64,000 bases of DNA from Niebla homalea (GCA_019925105.1 JAHGAU010000012.1:1054001-1118000); one strand, 5' to 3'. Counted from the stretch's first letter, positions 21,697 to 35,001 are shown. Numbers and translations: made by a program. Notes: generated by a model from the sequence alone, not told the origin.

Positions 21697-24309
21697 ATGG
21701 CCACGCAGAGTGGCTACTCGTATGTTGGATCTGGTCCTTCTTGCACATCTCCGCTGACCAGATGGTAGGATAAACGTCAATGACCCTCAGCTGATTACCC
21801 TCGTCAATAAGCTACAAGATGTTTTTACCACGGTCGGAGTAAGTGCGCATCATCCGTTGCGGAACTTTTGGCGAGGTTGCGACGACACAGCTAAACTTGC
21901 TGCCTGGACAGGTTCAAAACCCGATTGACCTACCCCAAATAGCTGTGGTAGGGTCCCAATCGAGCGGCAAGAGCTCCGTGCTCGAGAACATCGTGGGCCG
22001 AGATTTGTGAGGGACATTATGACAAGGACGATCTCCCGTACATGCTGATATTCGACGCAGTCTTCCAAGAGGCACAGGTATAGTCACGCGACGGCCCCTC
22101 ATCCTACAACTCATCAACCGAACACCTCCGGCCCTACCCCAAACGAATGGAGTGAATGGCGATATCAAGACCACGGATGAGAAATCGAATGTGGATGAAT
22201 GGGGGGAATTCCTGCACATCCCAGGCCAGAAATTCCACGACTTCAACAAGATCCGGGAAGAGATCGTTAGGGAGACCGACCAGAAGACAGGTCGCAATCA
22301 AGGAATCTCGCCAGCGCCCATCAACCTCCGCATTTACTCTCCCAATGTCCTCACACTCACCTTGGTCGACTTGCCCGGCCTTACAAAGGTCCCTGTTGGC
22401 GACCAACCGAGGGACATCGAGAGGCAAATACGAGAAATGGTGCTCAAGCAGATTCAAAAACCCAATGCGATTATATTGGCAGTGACTGCGGCAAACACGG
22501 ATTTGGCCAACTCGGATGGATTAAAACTTGCACGGGAAGTCGATCCAGAGGGTCAACGGACAATCGGCGTTCTCACCAAGGTCGATCTTATGGATGAGGG
22601 AACGGATGTCGTGGACATCCTTGCAGGGCGGATCATACCCCTTCGGCTAGGTTACGTACCAGTGGTCAATCGGGGCCAAAGAGATATTGAAAACAAAAAG
22701 GCCATATCCTATGCACTGGAGAACGAGAGGAACTTCTTTGAGCAGCACAAGGCTTACAAGAACAAGAGCTCCTACTGCGGCACACCTTATCTTGCTAGGA
22801 AGCTCAATCTTGTAGGACTCTTTTCTGACCTGGTGGACTTTTGGGGCAGACTGACAACCATCTAGATCCTAATGATGCACATCAAGAACACATTACCCGA
22901 CATAAAGCAGCGCATATCCTCTTCCCTCGCCAAGTACACCGCAGAACTGAACCAACTGGGCGACTCAATGCTTGGCAACAGTGCGAATATCGTACTGCAA
23001 ATCATCACAGAGTTTTGCAACGAGTACCGGACAGTATTGGATGGCAATAATCAGGAGCTCTCAAGTATTGAGCTGTCTGGCGGCGCTCGAATAAGTTTTG
23101 TCTTCCATGAGCTATATTCGAACGGGGTCAAGGCCGTCGATCCCTTTGACCAGGTCAAAGACATAGACATCCGCACGATCTTGTACAACTCCTCAGGCTC
23201 CTCGCCTGCTCTCTTTGTTGGAACTACCGCTTTTGAGCTTATTGTCAAGCAACAAATAAAGCGATTGGATGATCCCAGCCTGAAGTGTGTTTCTCTCGTC
23301 TATGATGAGCTCGTTCGCATCCTCGGACAACTACTCCAGAAACCAATCTACCGGCGATATCCGCAGCTCAAGGAGAAGTTTCATGCCGTGGTGATTGGCT
23401 TCTTCAAAAAGGCCATGGACCCGACCAACAAATTAGTCAAAGACCTGGTATCAATGGAATCTTGCTACGTCAATACTGGACACCCCGATTTTCTCAACGG
23501 GCATCGCGTAAGTGAAGTTCTTCTTCAATCTTATGAGCGGGGAGGATTTCCTTCTGAGCCAGCCCGACCGAAAGCAGACGGGGCGCCTCCTGTGCCGCGC
23601 CCGCACTTCGGACGGGGTGGAAAGGGGCACAAAGTTTCATGGGGTTTGCCGAAAGTACGGTCGGAAGCTGACTCTTCACCACAGGCGATGGCGATCGTCA
23701 ATGACAGGGCGAATGCAGCAAAGCCGACTCAAGTGGATCCCAAGACTGGGAGACCGCTTCCTCCAGCTGTGCCGCCACGTGCTTCAAGCCCTTCACTGGA
23801 TCTTCCTGGGGACAGCAACTCAGGCTTCTTTGGTAGCTTTTTCTCCACCAAGAACAAGAAGAGATTGGCGGCAATGGACTCGCCACCTCCTCAGCTGAAA
23901 GCGTCGGGGACGCTGTCAGAGAAGGAGGCAAACGAGGTCGAAGTCATCAGTAAGACATCCAGAGTTGCACCATCTACGGCGAGCTAATGTACAGTGTAGA
24001 GCTTCTCATCAATTCATACTATAACATTACGCGTCGGACGATGATTGACATGGTACCAAAGGCTATCATGCTGAACCTTGTGCAGTAGGTAGTCCGCAGC
24101 TTCGGTGTTCCGAGACCATTGAGGCTAAAGTGTCATTCAGATACACGAAAGACGAAATGCAGCGGGAACTCCTAGAACAGATGTATAGGACCAATGAACT
24201 GGACGACCTGTTGAAGGAGAGCGATCACACTGTCCGGAGGCGAAAGGAGTGTATCCAGATGGTCGAATCACTGAGCAAAGCTTCAGAGATTGTCAGCCAA
24301 GTGCAGTAA
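21697..24309 (+). CDS. vps1: Dynamin-related GTPase Vps1
   Basis: Eight exons: 21697-21719, 21769-21838, 21912-22006, 22061-22811, 22866-23507, 23685-23949, 24000-24084 and 24141-24309. They sum exactly to 699 residues. The GTPase domain carries G1 GSQSSGKS (45-52), DLPG (166-169) and TKVD (235-238). The stalk ([20 protein letters not shown]) and the C-terminal GED ([20 protein letters not shown] to SEIVSQVQ) follow. The insert [15 protein letters not shown] plus SGFFGSFF and the absence of a PH or Pro-rich domain identify Vps1 rather than mitochondrial Dnm1. It pinches vesicles at late Golgi, endosome, vacuole and peroxisome membranes. The seventh intron uses donor GTAGGT right after CA, which avoids an apparent in-frame TAG. 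Confidence 0.96.
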
Positions 24310-24782
24310 AAGGGGGAGTGAAGCGAGCGATTGGCCTTTATGAAAAGGCGTTCTGGCGCCTTGGACAATCCAAGGGAATTCAAGCGATGGCCTCTGTTGC
24401 TATTTGTGACGGACATGCCTCAACTTTGGTGTCTCACGCTCGCGGGCACGACATCTCACAGACGGAGGCTAAGAGACGAGAAGCATTGACATAGATACCA
24501 TGTAAACCAAGCTCTAATCATCCCAGCGAAATAACCCATGATCTCAGCCTTCCCTTCCAGACCCGTATTCATTCTTCTGTCCACGCCTTACATCGTAAAT
24601 ATTGCCAACATCATCCTGTTCAGATGACCAATCTTTCACATGGCCGGAGAAAGCCAGTAAATACCTAAAAACACGCTCATGTAGCGAAAGATTTGATCGA
24701 AGCTCCATCTCTCCTTCCGTCCACCCAGCAGAAGGTTGATTGCTCTCATTCTTCCCCAAACTCACCACCTTGTGACAGCACA
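24310..24782. other. Intergenic, nothing recognised
   Basis: A 473-bp spacer between two genes on the same strand with no supported frame on either strand. Confidence 0.4.
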
Positions 24783-25889
<1,107 letters not shown>

Positions 25890-26230
25890 AAACGGGCAGA
25901 AAAGTCTCGTGCCTGTTCTCCCTTTAAAGATACCCATATGAGCAGATCTCACCAATCCTATGTCTCCTCAAAGCATTACCAGGAAGTGGTGTAATGTATT
26001 ATTGGGGTGGACGTTTGTTCCGCCGCAGCTCTTGAGCCCCAGCATTCATCACCCCTCTCTGAGTAGGTAGGAACCCCACAATTATGAACCCAGAGATTCC
26101 AATCTGTCGTCATCCTTCCAAATCCCATCTATTCAACTCCCAGTCAGGCTGACTGCACTCCCCCCCCCTCTGCCAGCGTCCAATCCTCACCATCGTCACC
26201 ATCGAATCCCGAAGAGGGTAGCGAACAGGG
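25890..26230. other. Intergenic, nothing recognised
   Basis: A 341-bp spacer between two genes on the same strand. No repeat or regulatory motif could be assigned. Confidence 0.4.
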
Positions 26231-27157
26231 ATGATCCTCATCGGCCTGACGGGCTCCCTCGCGACGGGCAAATCCACCACCTCGAACCTGCTCCGCTCCC
26301 CGCCCCACAACCTCCCCATCATCGACGCCGACATCCTCGCCCGCCAGGTCGTCGAGCCGGGCACCTACGGCTACAGCCGCGTGGTCCGCTACTTCGGCCC
26401 CACCACCCCGGACCTGCTGCTTCCTGCTGCATCGCGACCACCTCGATCCTCGCGCCGGCAGCATGACGATGACAATGATGATGAGGATGGTGCAACAGCC
26501 GTCGCGGCGGACAAATTGCGCAGTCCAAAGGAGGAAGAGGAGGAGGAGGAGGAGGAGGAGAGGAGCCGGCCCATCAACCGCGCCGCCCTCGGTCGTCGTG
26601 TATTCGGCACCTCGCCCGCCCGCGTCCGCGACCGGAAGGTGCTGAACGGGATCATCCACCCCTTGGTCCGCCTGGCGATGGTGCGGCAAGTCCTGTACTA
26701 TTACCTGCTCGGGCACTGGGCCGTCGTGCTGGATATCCCGCTGCTGTACGAGAGCGGGCTGGATGTGTTTTGCTCGGTCGTGGTCATGGTGGCGGTCAGT
26801 GACGCCGCCGTGCAGATGCGCCGGTTGAGGGAACGTGATCCTGGGTTGAGTTTGGAGGAGGCAGAAGGGAGGGTGGCTAGTCAGATGGGGGTGGGGGCGA
26901 AGGTGGAGAGGACGAGGGCGAAGGGGGGGAAGAGGGGCAAGGTGGTGATCAATGACGGGCCCAGGGATGAACTGGAGCAAGACGTGGCCAGGGTGATTGG
27001 GGAGATCAAGAGGGAAGGTGGAGGATGGGTGTGGAATGCATGGCTCTGGCAGAGCCCATTCGGCTGTTTGCTTTTGGGGGCGTGGGAATGCCTCGAATCC
27101 TGGAGGGCAAGGAAACGGTGGATGGAGCAAAAGGGAAAGGAGAAGGCCAATCTGTGA
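26231..27157 (+). CDS. Dephospho-CoA kinase (CoaE/Cab5)
   Basis: A single exon of 308 residues. It phosphorylates the 3'-OH of dephospho-CoA, the last step of CoA synthesis. P-loop GSLATGKST (8-16), DADILARQVVEPGT, and LDIPLLYESGLD with the following helix are diagnostic. Between the first and second parts of the fold is an insertion of about 45 residues dominated by Asp and Glu (a DDDNDDED stretch and a run of ten Glu), which would be a surface loop. The C-terminus has a hydrophobic stretch (WLWQSPFGCLLLGAWECLES) followed by basic residues. This resembles the membrane-anchoring tail of some eukaryotic members but is not proven. The base composition is distinctly more G+C-rich than the neighbours. 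Convergent with the protease gene, 150 bp away. Confidence 0.92.
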   Translation: MILIGLTGSLATGKSTTSNLLRSPPHNLPIIDADILARQVVEPGTYGYSRVVRYFGPTTPDLLLPAASRPPRSSRRQHDDDNDDEDGATAVAADKLRSPKEEEEEEEEEERSRPINRAALGRRVFGTSPARVRDRKVLNGIIHPLVRLAMVRQVLYYYLLGHWAVVLDIPLLYESGLDVFCSVVVMVAVSDAAVQMRRLRERDPGLSLEEAEGRVASQMGVGAKVERTRAKGGKRGKVVINDGPRDELEQDVARVIGEIKREGGGWVWNAWLWQSPFGCLLLGAWECLESWRARKRWMEQKGKEKANL

Positions 27158-27307
27158 TCATGCCGGCAACGGTTGAGAAAAGCCAGTGGTGGCAGGGTTC
27201 AGCTCTAACTGCTTAGCATGTCATTGGGGACCATGGAGCACCGTCGCTATGCAATCACTGTAGTCCGCCGTTGGATATCCAACGTCATGCCCCAGATGAC
27301 GAATTCA

Positions 27308-30300
27308 TCACAGCTTCGCCTCCGTATCCTCGAATTCACTCAGCTCTGTCACTGGTCTCGGGCCAGCGCTGACCGTCAATTGGGACTTGAAATCCCTCAC
27401 GCTGTCGACGAAGATTGTTTGCTTCACTTGAGGCGCTTCGGGCAATTCCTCGCTGGTTTCTACCCCGTCAACGGCCTTCTTGACTTCGATTCCGAGACTA
27501 GGCAAGATGGTTGGCAGCACCTGCTGGATTTGGTCCAGGATCCCTGATAATTGTTCTTCGGTCGCTTGCGTATCCTCAACGACATTACTTCTAACGGCTT
27601 CCAAAAAATCTTCAGTACCACCTCTGGCGATATCGACTTTCTGGAAGTGCGCCCCGAGCTTCTCCAGATCTGCATCTACGCCCATGGCGGTGAGGAGCTT
27701 ACCGAACACACTCAAAAGCTTCTCCTTCTGCTCAGTTGCCGTCATCTTCCCCGCGAGGAGCTTGGGTGACGCCTGTGCCATCATGTGGATGGACAATTTG
27801 GCCCGTTGCTCGGACGTGGGATGGATGAAATGGTTGAGGAAGTCCATCATGTCTGATTTGGTCAGGGGCCGGATATACTCAGCTTCCTGGACACGCTGCT
27901 GGAAGTCGTAGTATTCGCTACTGATGTATGCCCAGAGACGAGAAGTCTCTTGATGAAGGTTCTTGAGCTTCTCCAGCCGCTTGTTCACGAGACTCTTCTT
28001 GTGCGATTCGAACTCGCTTTCCGGCATCTCCTCCAACGTCTTACTGAAGAGAGCCAGAAAAGCATTGATGCGTTCTTCCAGGTACTCGGTCGAGCGCTCC
28101 GATTGGATGATCACTCGGTAACCCATCGTGGTGCCGTTCATTTTGGCTCCAGTCCAAACTACATATCCCAGCTGCTCTTTAGTCCGCAGTTGATCGAACC
28201 CGGCCTCGTCGGTCAATTGAGACAGCAAGAGCAGTTTGGCTTTGAGATGGCGATCCGTGGCGGCACCGACTTGTAAGTAATACTCGATACAATTATTCAC
28301 GTTTGCTGGATCGCCCAGTCTGCGTTGGTAGGTGTAGTCACTACCTGGGGCCAAAAGCATATTCCTCTTCACCTGCCACTGCGAGACAGGGAGCGCACGA
28401 TGTTTGAAAGTGTGCTCTACCAGGTCCGTCATCTTCAAGGCATCCTCCTTGTAGATGTTTCCATGACAGAACACTTCGACGTGCATCTGTTGCATCAACT
28501 GTGGGAAAAACTGAGAGATGTCGTCGGCAGTCAATGGCTGTAATTCGGCCATGTACTGATCAACGATCCAACCTTGCTCGACGGTCAACCATGCCGTATA
28601 CTCACCAACTTGTCGATAAGGCTGCTGGTAGTCCCAATTGCGATATCCGCGCATGAGACGTTCCTTGACGATCCGAAACCTATCCGGCTTTACCTCCAGG
28701 TCTCGCATGCTCACGAGAACCTTTTCAAGGAGCACAGACATCTTATCGCTGTAGCCAGCGATGTCGACTCCCAGACCGACGTGAAATGCAGACAGGGAAT
28801 ATTCTAGCCCAGAGATCTCGGCGTCGTATGAGTACTCCACCAAAGCGTCCTTGACGAGCTCGCAGAACATGCGAGACTTGACCATGCATGCCGGTGTTGC
28901 AGCAGTCAAGGGATTGCGCAGATTGATTGAGACCGAACCCTTCGGTACCCAGAAAGTATCGTCCTTCTTCCACCAAGTACGCATCGACTTGTCATTGCGA
29001 ATCAGCTTCGGTGCCTTGGCCGGGGTCTCCGTTGGCTTCTTCTCAACATTGAGATTTGTAGGAATGAACTCATTGGGATGAGGTAGGTGCAGTTCGGGGA
29101 TCCGATTTTTTGCTGTGGAGTGGGCTGCTTTATCGAGTGCTATGGCAAACTGAGGGTCGAATTTCTCGACTTTGTACTCAGTCCCATACCACCGTTCCTT
29201 GTTGTTCCAGTCGCCTGGGAAGTCTTTACTGACAAGACTCAACCTCAAATTGTCGGGTCTCAGATAAGTCAAGCCTGCCGTGATCAATTTGGGATCAAAT
29301 TTGCGGATTAAGTCCAATCCACTCAATAAGCGCTCCCGAGGAAGCGGCTTCTGCATCACGCTGCTCATCCTGCTTGCAAAAGAGCTGGCGGGCGTCTTCT
29401 CCTTGAATTTGAAATCAACATCTCCAACTCCCTTGATTTCATCCATGATCCATTTCTGCGGAGCCGATTCCTTGAGCAAGGCTATATATTGGAACACTAT
29501 CTCAACAACCTCCTTGTACCGCTTCAGGCCCTCTTCGGTCAGTCGGATTGTAATGCTGAAGAAGGCTGCACCGGGGCAGACGGGTGCGGCGCCTGCCGAC
29601 AGAGCATTTGCAAGACCTTTGGCCTTTATGTACGCCAGGATACTTCCTGGACCCTCATGTCCGATCAAATGCGAGATATATCGACTGGGCTGTGTCTCGA
29701 ACATGAGCTCCTCATCCTGGAAAGGGAAATGGAAGTCCAGGGAGCGGGCATCCATGACTGGTTTGGCAAAGATGGTGGATGCGAGCTGGTCTTTCGTGTA
29801 TGGCTGGGCATCATCCCAGCGGTTCTGAGGCAGATCCTTGTTTTGCACATCTGCAAAAAGCTCCCCAACCCACTGCTCCAATTCGTCCAGATCCTCGTTG
29901 CCCAAAACGACCAGCTTCATGCGGTTTGCAGAATAGTGTTTGTCATGGAATTTGATGAATTCTTGCCGGACGTCTACCCCTCGCTTTCTAGGCGCATCCC
30001 GTAGAGTGTCGAGGTTTCCGGTGGAGAAGTGGTGGTAAGGATGCTCTGGATTGGACAGGGTCTGATCAAGCTGCCGTAGGCGCCAACTATCACTCTGCAG
30101 ATTCTTCTTATTTTCCGAGTCGACAGCTTTGAGTTCGCGGTCGAGGGTGGAGGGAAGAAATAGTGGGGTGATGAAGAATTGCGCGAAGCGGTCCAAAGCG
30201 CCGCGGAGAGGAGATGAGGAATGACCATTGGTCATAGCCTTGGATTCTTCGCCCGAGGATGTAGAGACTTCGAAAAAGTAATTGGTTTGGGTAGAAGCGG

Positions 30301-30812
30301 TGTAGGCGTTGGAGTATCCGGAATGCGCCGTCAGATATTGGTTGTACTCGTTCTCTTTGGGGAACTGATGCCAGTCAATGGTTTGGTTTTCCTCGTATGC
30401 AGACGAGAGGGCTCACCTTTTTGGTGCCCATAAACAGCAGATGCTCAACAGCGTGGGCCATGCCAGGCATATCATCGGCATCGCTCAAGCTTCCAACTTC
30501 CACACTGACAGAGGCGCTCGCCTTGTCCGTACCCGGGTCATGAACGAGGAGCGCTTCAAGCTTGTTGGCCAACCGAATGACTCTGTACGACCGATCATCC
30601 AAGACGGGAGCTTCCAGGTGCTCGGCGATCCGTTCTACAGGAGGTGGAGCCATGCTTGCGAACCGACGGCTTCTGAACTGGAATGGTAGTACCAGTGGTG
30701 ATGGCAACGGATTGTATTGACCAAAAGTTTTGGTGGTCAGCAATCTAGCAGTACGGACACTACAGCTCGTGCGGAGGGCAAGACGAGCATGTAGCGCAAG
30801 TCTGGTGCACAT
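27308..30812 (-). CDS. ste23: Insulin-degrading-enzyme-type metalloprotease (Ste23/Axl1 family)
   Basis: Exons 30812-30417 and 30364-27308 give 1150 residues. This M16A zinc peptidase degrades small peptides inside a closed chamber; yeast Ste23 matures a-factor. The inverted zinc motif HAVEH is at residues 120-124, followed by a conserved downstream Glu in ELKAVDSENKKN. The C-terminal half carries ELQPLTADDISQFFPQL and the family's FDQLRTKEQLGYVVW. Two in-frame starts are visible. ATG 30812 adds an Arg-rich, acid-free leader of 53 residues (LALHARLALRTSCSVRTARL) that looks like a mitochondrial presequence. ATG 30653 begins MAPPPVERIAEHLEAP, the usual cytosolic start. Dual targeting is an inference from these starts. 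Confidence 0.95.
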
Positions 30813-33078
30813 TTGGTACACGACATAAGGGGCAAAGAGATTCGAGAATCGAGAAAAGAGAAAAGAGGAAAGAAAAAATAGAAAATAGAAATAGAAAAGC
30901 TGGGCGCGCTGGACTACCTAGGTAAGGTAGTGTTGTCTAATTTGTATCTATGATAGAGTAAGAGTATCATAGATCGGAGCCGTAGAACTAAATCTGAGAT
31001 AGGGCTGAAAGACTCAAGGGTATATGTCCGCGCGAGTCCGCCTTCGTCTTCAATGTCATAGATCAGAACATTCATTCACAACATGTCGTGCATGGTCTGA
31101 CTGCTCCAATTCATCCACTTCCGGATGCCGTTTGATAATGGTGTAAGAGGAGAAGAGGAGAAGAGGAAACGAGGGAACGAGGGAACGAAGCCTACTATGC
31201 ATGGAATCAAGTCTATTGCTCTCGGCTATCCGCTACTTGCACCACATAACATGCCTATTGAAATCGGATCTCCCATTACCGTCTTACGTTACCAGTGTTC
31301 AAAAAGGTCATCCGTCCCATATACCCTCCTTGAAATAGCAATAGCAAACTCATCATCCATCGTTTCCATCCATCCTTACTCGCCTTCACATAGGTCCTAG
31401 CCTTGGGATTGATGCAGATCCCTGATGTGGGTCCCATCACTGATTGGGCCGCCCTACGCGCGAATCCCTAGCCTTCTCAAGCTGCAGTGCCACATGGTAA
31501 GCATGCCTGTCTTGACAGTGTCGGCTGTTGGTGCCGAGTCTTACGCTGGCCAACTGAGCAACTTGCGCTTCTCGAATCTTGCCAGAGGCTGGAACTCGAA
31601 TGGCTGCTCGTTTGATCGACATCTGGGACATCGTGTCGCGTTCAACGACAGTCACGTTGTCAAACCTGCGTACAACGGCTGCGCTGGGAGCAGCTTCTTC
31701 TCACCTAGATCAGCCGCCGGGAAGACAGTGGGATGGCAGCTACATACCTCTTGCTGATAAGACTGGCGAGGCGATAGCCTGGCTGACCAGGGGTATGATA
31801 CAAAAGAGCAGCACTTGCAAATGCATCTTTCTTTCCGAGAACAAGAGTAAACACTTTACGGTTGAGGTCTAGAGCAATGGGGACTTGAAGGCAAATGCTA
31901 TATCTTCACGATGGATATAGAAAAATGAATACAAACACTGCAAAGAAGAAACCCGTGCAAGGTCGCTATATATGCCTAGAACGCGTCCTCAACAAACACC
32001 AACCATGTTCGAGTCGGTAGTACGGTCGGAGCCTTCCATACAGGCCTTGCCACGACTGTACCATCATTCTGGAATGACCTGGGCGAGATCAAAAGTAGCA
32101 TGCCTTTGGCTGGTCAATGTATCTTACCCATCCTGATCGAACTCCTTGACCTGTCAAAACGTTCCATACGTTCCGACAAGACCTGACAGCTTCCCTGCCT
32201 GCATCAGACCATGGGGACAGTATCTACACTAGGTTGAGTGTCTACCTTGCGTGCTTTGTGAGAGGCGGCGGTCAGCGGAATAGGCGACATTTTGAGGATC
32301 GTGAATGGGTGATAAAGAAGGAGGCGTGAAGACGACCAAGGTGCAAACCTAGATCAGGACCATATCTGCACCAAAACCGTGAGAGATGGTGGAGAGTGGT
32401 TCGAAACAGGACAAAGGTATGCGGTCAATGCATTTTCGGGAAACCCTGAACACCAATAGCTTCAAACATTGCGCTACACATATGACGAGTAGCGAATAAC
32501 CAGACTCAGGTAATCAACTGACAATATTAAATGCAGCGACCGGGCCTAGGCCTGCTAGGGATCCTCGCAGCCCCTCTGCAATGCAGACTGTACAGGCGGG
32601 AGTGATCACCAATAGCATGTCAAGGGCATGCACGTAGATGATACAGTGACAGCTGTGATCGCCCAGGCTTGCAGATATCGTTATGCAACGGCGAGGACCA
32701 TTGGTCACCAGCCAATCGTGGTGCTGATCGCTTGTGATGTTGAAAGAAAGTTTGAAAAGGCCCTGACCAAAGAAAGCGAAGGGTCTGTGGCGGTGCTAGA
32801 ACTATGGGGCGGGAGATGGGGCAGGAGATCGCTTGGCAGTCTGGGGTCAAATGGCCAATGGGGGGAAAATACCTTTTGGACTGCTATGCCCGTACCGAGT
32901 ATACTCTTTGGGATAAAGACGTTAATACAAAATGTATAGCTTAAGTTGGGTGCAGCCACATACCTCAATGTTCTCTTGATTAACCGTGTTTTTAAAAGAT
33001 AGAGTGGGAGAAATTACCGTGGCCTCGTTGCAAATTTTTTTGGTTGTTAACGAGCCAGCGGCCTGTAAAAAGAGCAGA
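30813..33078. other. 2.3-kb divergent spacer, no gene recognised
   Basis: This region lies between the protease gene (leftward) and the HeLo-ANK gene (rightward). It contains A/G-rich tracts near 30850-30900 and 31145-31195 (short GAGGA and GAACGAGG repeats). Several short frames have no family likeness. A 31-codon in-frame stretch ahead of the ATG at 33079 lacks its own ATG and is probably leader. No tRNA was seen. Confidence 0.45.
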
Positions 33079-35001
33079 ATGGCCGAGGCAGTCGCGGCGG
33101 CAGCTTCAATCGTCGGTGTAGTGGGATTCTCTGCTCAAGTCTTTGACGGCTGTATCAAGGGATTTGTGCTGCTCTCAAGCGCTCGTAATTTGGGCCGCGA
33201 TGCCGACATCCTTCGCTCAATGCTCGATTGGGAGCAGTATCGACTGGAGCAGTGGGCCGAGCAAGCTGGCCTGCAGGATCCTGCAAAGGCAGATATTTTG
33301 ATCGATTGGGACTTGATTTCCAAGACGTTGAAGCTACTTGATAATTTGCTCAATGACACGTCTATGCTGAAGAAGAAGTACAATCTGATATTGTCGGAAG
33401 ACCCTTCAGACGACATTGATGCTCGAACCGACGATGACCATGAGATACCTTCAAATAGCCGCTTCAAAAGGCTTTTTGCCCAGCCCAGCTACAGAACGAC
33501 AGCTGCCGCTAAGGTTATCCAAGCCCAGCAGACCTCTCGCAAGAAACTATGGTGGGCTGCAGTAGACAAGGGGAATCTGGAGCGCCTGCTTTCCGACATC
33601 TCTCACTTTGTCCAGCGCTTACATGACGCTTTGAATGCAACTGTTCAATCAGAAATGCAGCATTCTATCCAAGAATTGCTGAGGCGTGCTTCCGATTTTT
33701 ACAGTAATGTTCCTGATCTAGACTTTCTACGTGAACTGGCTGCCCAGATGTGTCGGGCTCCAGGTGCTGATGCCGCCGAGCTGGAGGATCTCGATACGGA
33801 GCTCAAGCGCAAGTATAAGAATCTGCTCTTCTATTCCATCAGGGATGGCAAATTGGAGGAGATTGAGCCCTTGTTGGAAAAAGGTGTGAGCGTTGATGTC
33901 AGAGACCGCCCAGGGTGGACGCCGTTGTCAGCAGCTGCGAACTATGGTCGACTTGCAATCCTGAAGCTCTTGTTGTCAAGAGGTGCCAACGTAACCTTGG
34001 CCTCGACCATCGACAAGACGGTCCCACTGCATCTCGCTGTGGAGAATGGCCAGGTCGAGATAGTGGAATACCTTTTGGCATTGCCCGAGATAAACGTCAA
34101 TGCCAGGGACGGGTCAGGCAAGACCCCCTTTTTCAATGCAATTGAGAGGAACAATGAGAAGATGATCCAGCTACTCCTGCAGCATCCGGACATAGACGTT
34201 GATGCAAAGACCGCTCATGACTATACTCCACTTCTGCAGTGTGTCTTCAAGGGCCATGCAGAGGCCGCATCTTCTTTACTTGCCCGGCCAGAACTCGATG
34301 TCAATTTCCGTCACCCTGACAATGGTCAGACGGCCCTGTGGATGTCAACCGGGTCGAATCTAGACATACTGAAAGGCTTGCTTGCTCGCAAAGAGATCGA
34401 TGTTGATGGCCGTGGACGGTTTGGAGAGACGCCTTTGTGTAGGGCTGCCCGTCAATCGCAATATGAAGCAATGCAAGCGATCCTGGGAAAAGGCCCTGAC
34501 GTCAACGCAATTGATGAACAAGGCAAGACTCCCCTGATTCACGCTGCCGCGAACGGGAACGAGCAGGAGGTGGTGCTATTGCTTGAGCAGTCAAATATCG
34601 CAATAGACCTTGTGGATTCTCAGCAAGACACTGCCCTCGTGTCTGCTGCTAAGGCTGGACACAAGAAGGTGGTCAGGGCATTGCTAGCAAAGAATGCCCA
34701 AGTAGAATCTCGAGACAAGCAAGGGCGGACTGCGCTTGCATTGGCGGCAGCAAATGGCCACAAGATTCCGGCCAAAATGCTCCTCAGATCCGAGGCAGCC
34801 ATTAATTGCCAAGATGAAAAAGGCAACACGCCTCTGGCTCTAGCTACAGAAAACAAACACGAGATAGTCGTTCGCCTCTTACTGGAAAACGGTGCAGACG
34901 CTGGGATAGCTGATGAAGACGAAGAGACTCCGTTTGAAAAAGCTCGAGACCAAAAGATGAACGATATCATAGATATATTCAGAGAACACCTCAAGGTATA
35001 A
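33079..35001 (+). CDS. HeLo-domain ankyrin-repeat protein
   Basis: A single exon of 640 residues. The N-terminus (MAEAVAAAASIVGVVGFSAQ, then FDGCIKGFVLLSSARNLGRD) is a HeLo domain, the membrane-disrupting helical bundle of HET-s and related fungal cell-death executors; it extends to about residue 200. From about 245 to the end there are roughly twelve ankyrin repeats (for example TVPLHLAVENGQVEIVEYLL and RTALALAAANGHKIPAKMLL). There is no NACHT, NB-ARC or lipase module between them, so this is a direct effector-plus-sensor fusion rather than a full NLR. The likely role is non-self recognition or programmed cell death at membranes; this is inferred from the family. Unlike the NLR at 3-6.6 kb this gene is intact. 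The start was set at the Met beginning the HeLo helix. Confidence 0.88.
   Translation: MAEAVAAAASIVGVVGFSAQVFDGCIKGFVLLSSARNLGRDADILRSMLDWEQYRLEQWAEQAGLQDPAKADILIDWDLISKTLKLLDNLLNDTSMLKKKYNLILSEDPSDDIDARTDDDHEIPSNSRFKRLFAQPSYRTTAAAKVIQAQQTSRKKLWWAAVDKGNLERLLSDISHFVQRLHDALNATVQSEMQHSIQELLRRASDFYSNVPDLDFLRELAAQMCRAPGADAAELEDLDTELKRKYKNLLFYSIRDGKLEEIEPLLEKGVSVDVRDRPGWTPLSAAANYGRLAILKLLLSRGANVTLASTIDKTVPLHLAVENGQVEIVEYLLALPEINVNARDGSGKTPFFNAIERNNEKMIQLLLQHPDIDVDAKTAHDYTPLLQCVFKGHAEAASSLLARPELDVNFRHPDNGQTALWMSTGSNLDILKGLLARKEIDVDGRGRFGETPLCRAARQSQYEAMQAILGKGPDVNAIDEQGKTPLIHAAANGNEQEVVLLLEQSNIAIDLVDSQQDTALVSAAKAGHKKVVRALLAKNAQVESRDKQGRTALALAAANGHKIPAKMLLRSEAAINCQDEKGNTPLALATENKHEIVVRLLLENGADAGIADEDEETPFEKARDQKMNDIIDIFREHLKV

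Noticed and set aside
24080..24092. In-frame TAG in VPS1 near 24085
   Set aside because: The donor GTAGGT begins at 24085, so TAG is part of an intron and the joined codon is CAA.
26144..27130. A 328-codon open frame on the minus strand over the dephospho-CoA kinase gene
   Set aside because: It is the antisense shadow of a G+C-rich CDS. Its translation is Pro/His/Arg low-complexity, whereas the plus strand has clear kinase motifs.
31125..31872. Overlapping frames of 90-110 codons between the protease and HeLo-ANK genes
   Set aside because: They are on both strands, with no homology signal or conserved motif, and contain simple purine repeats.
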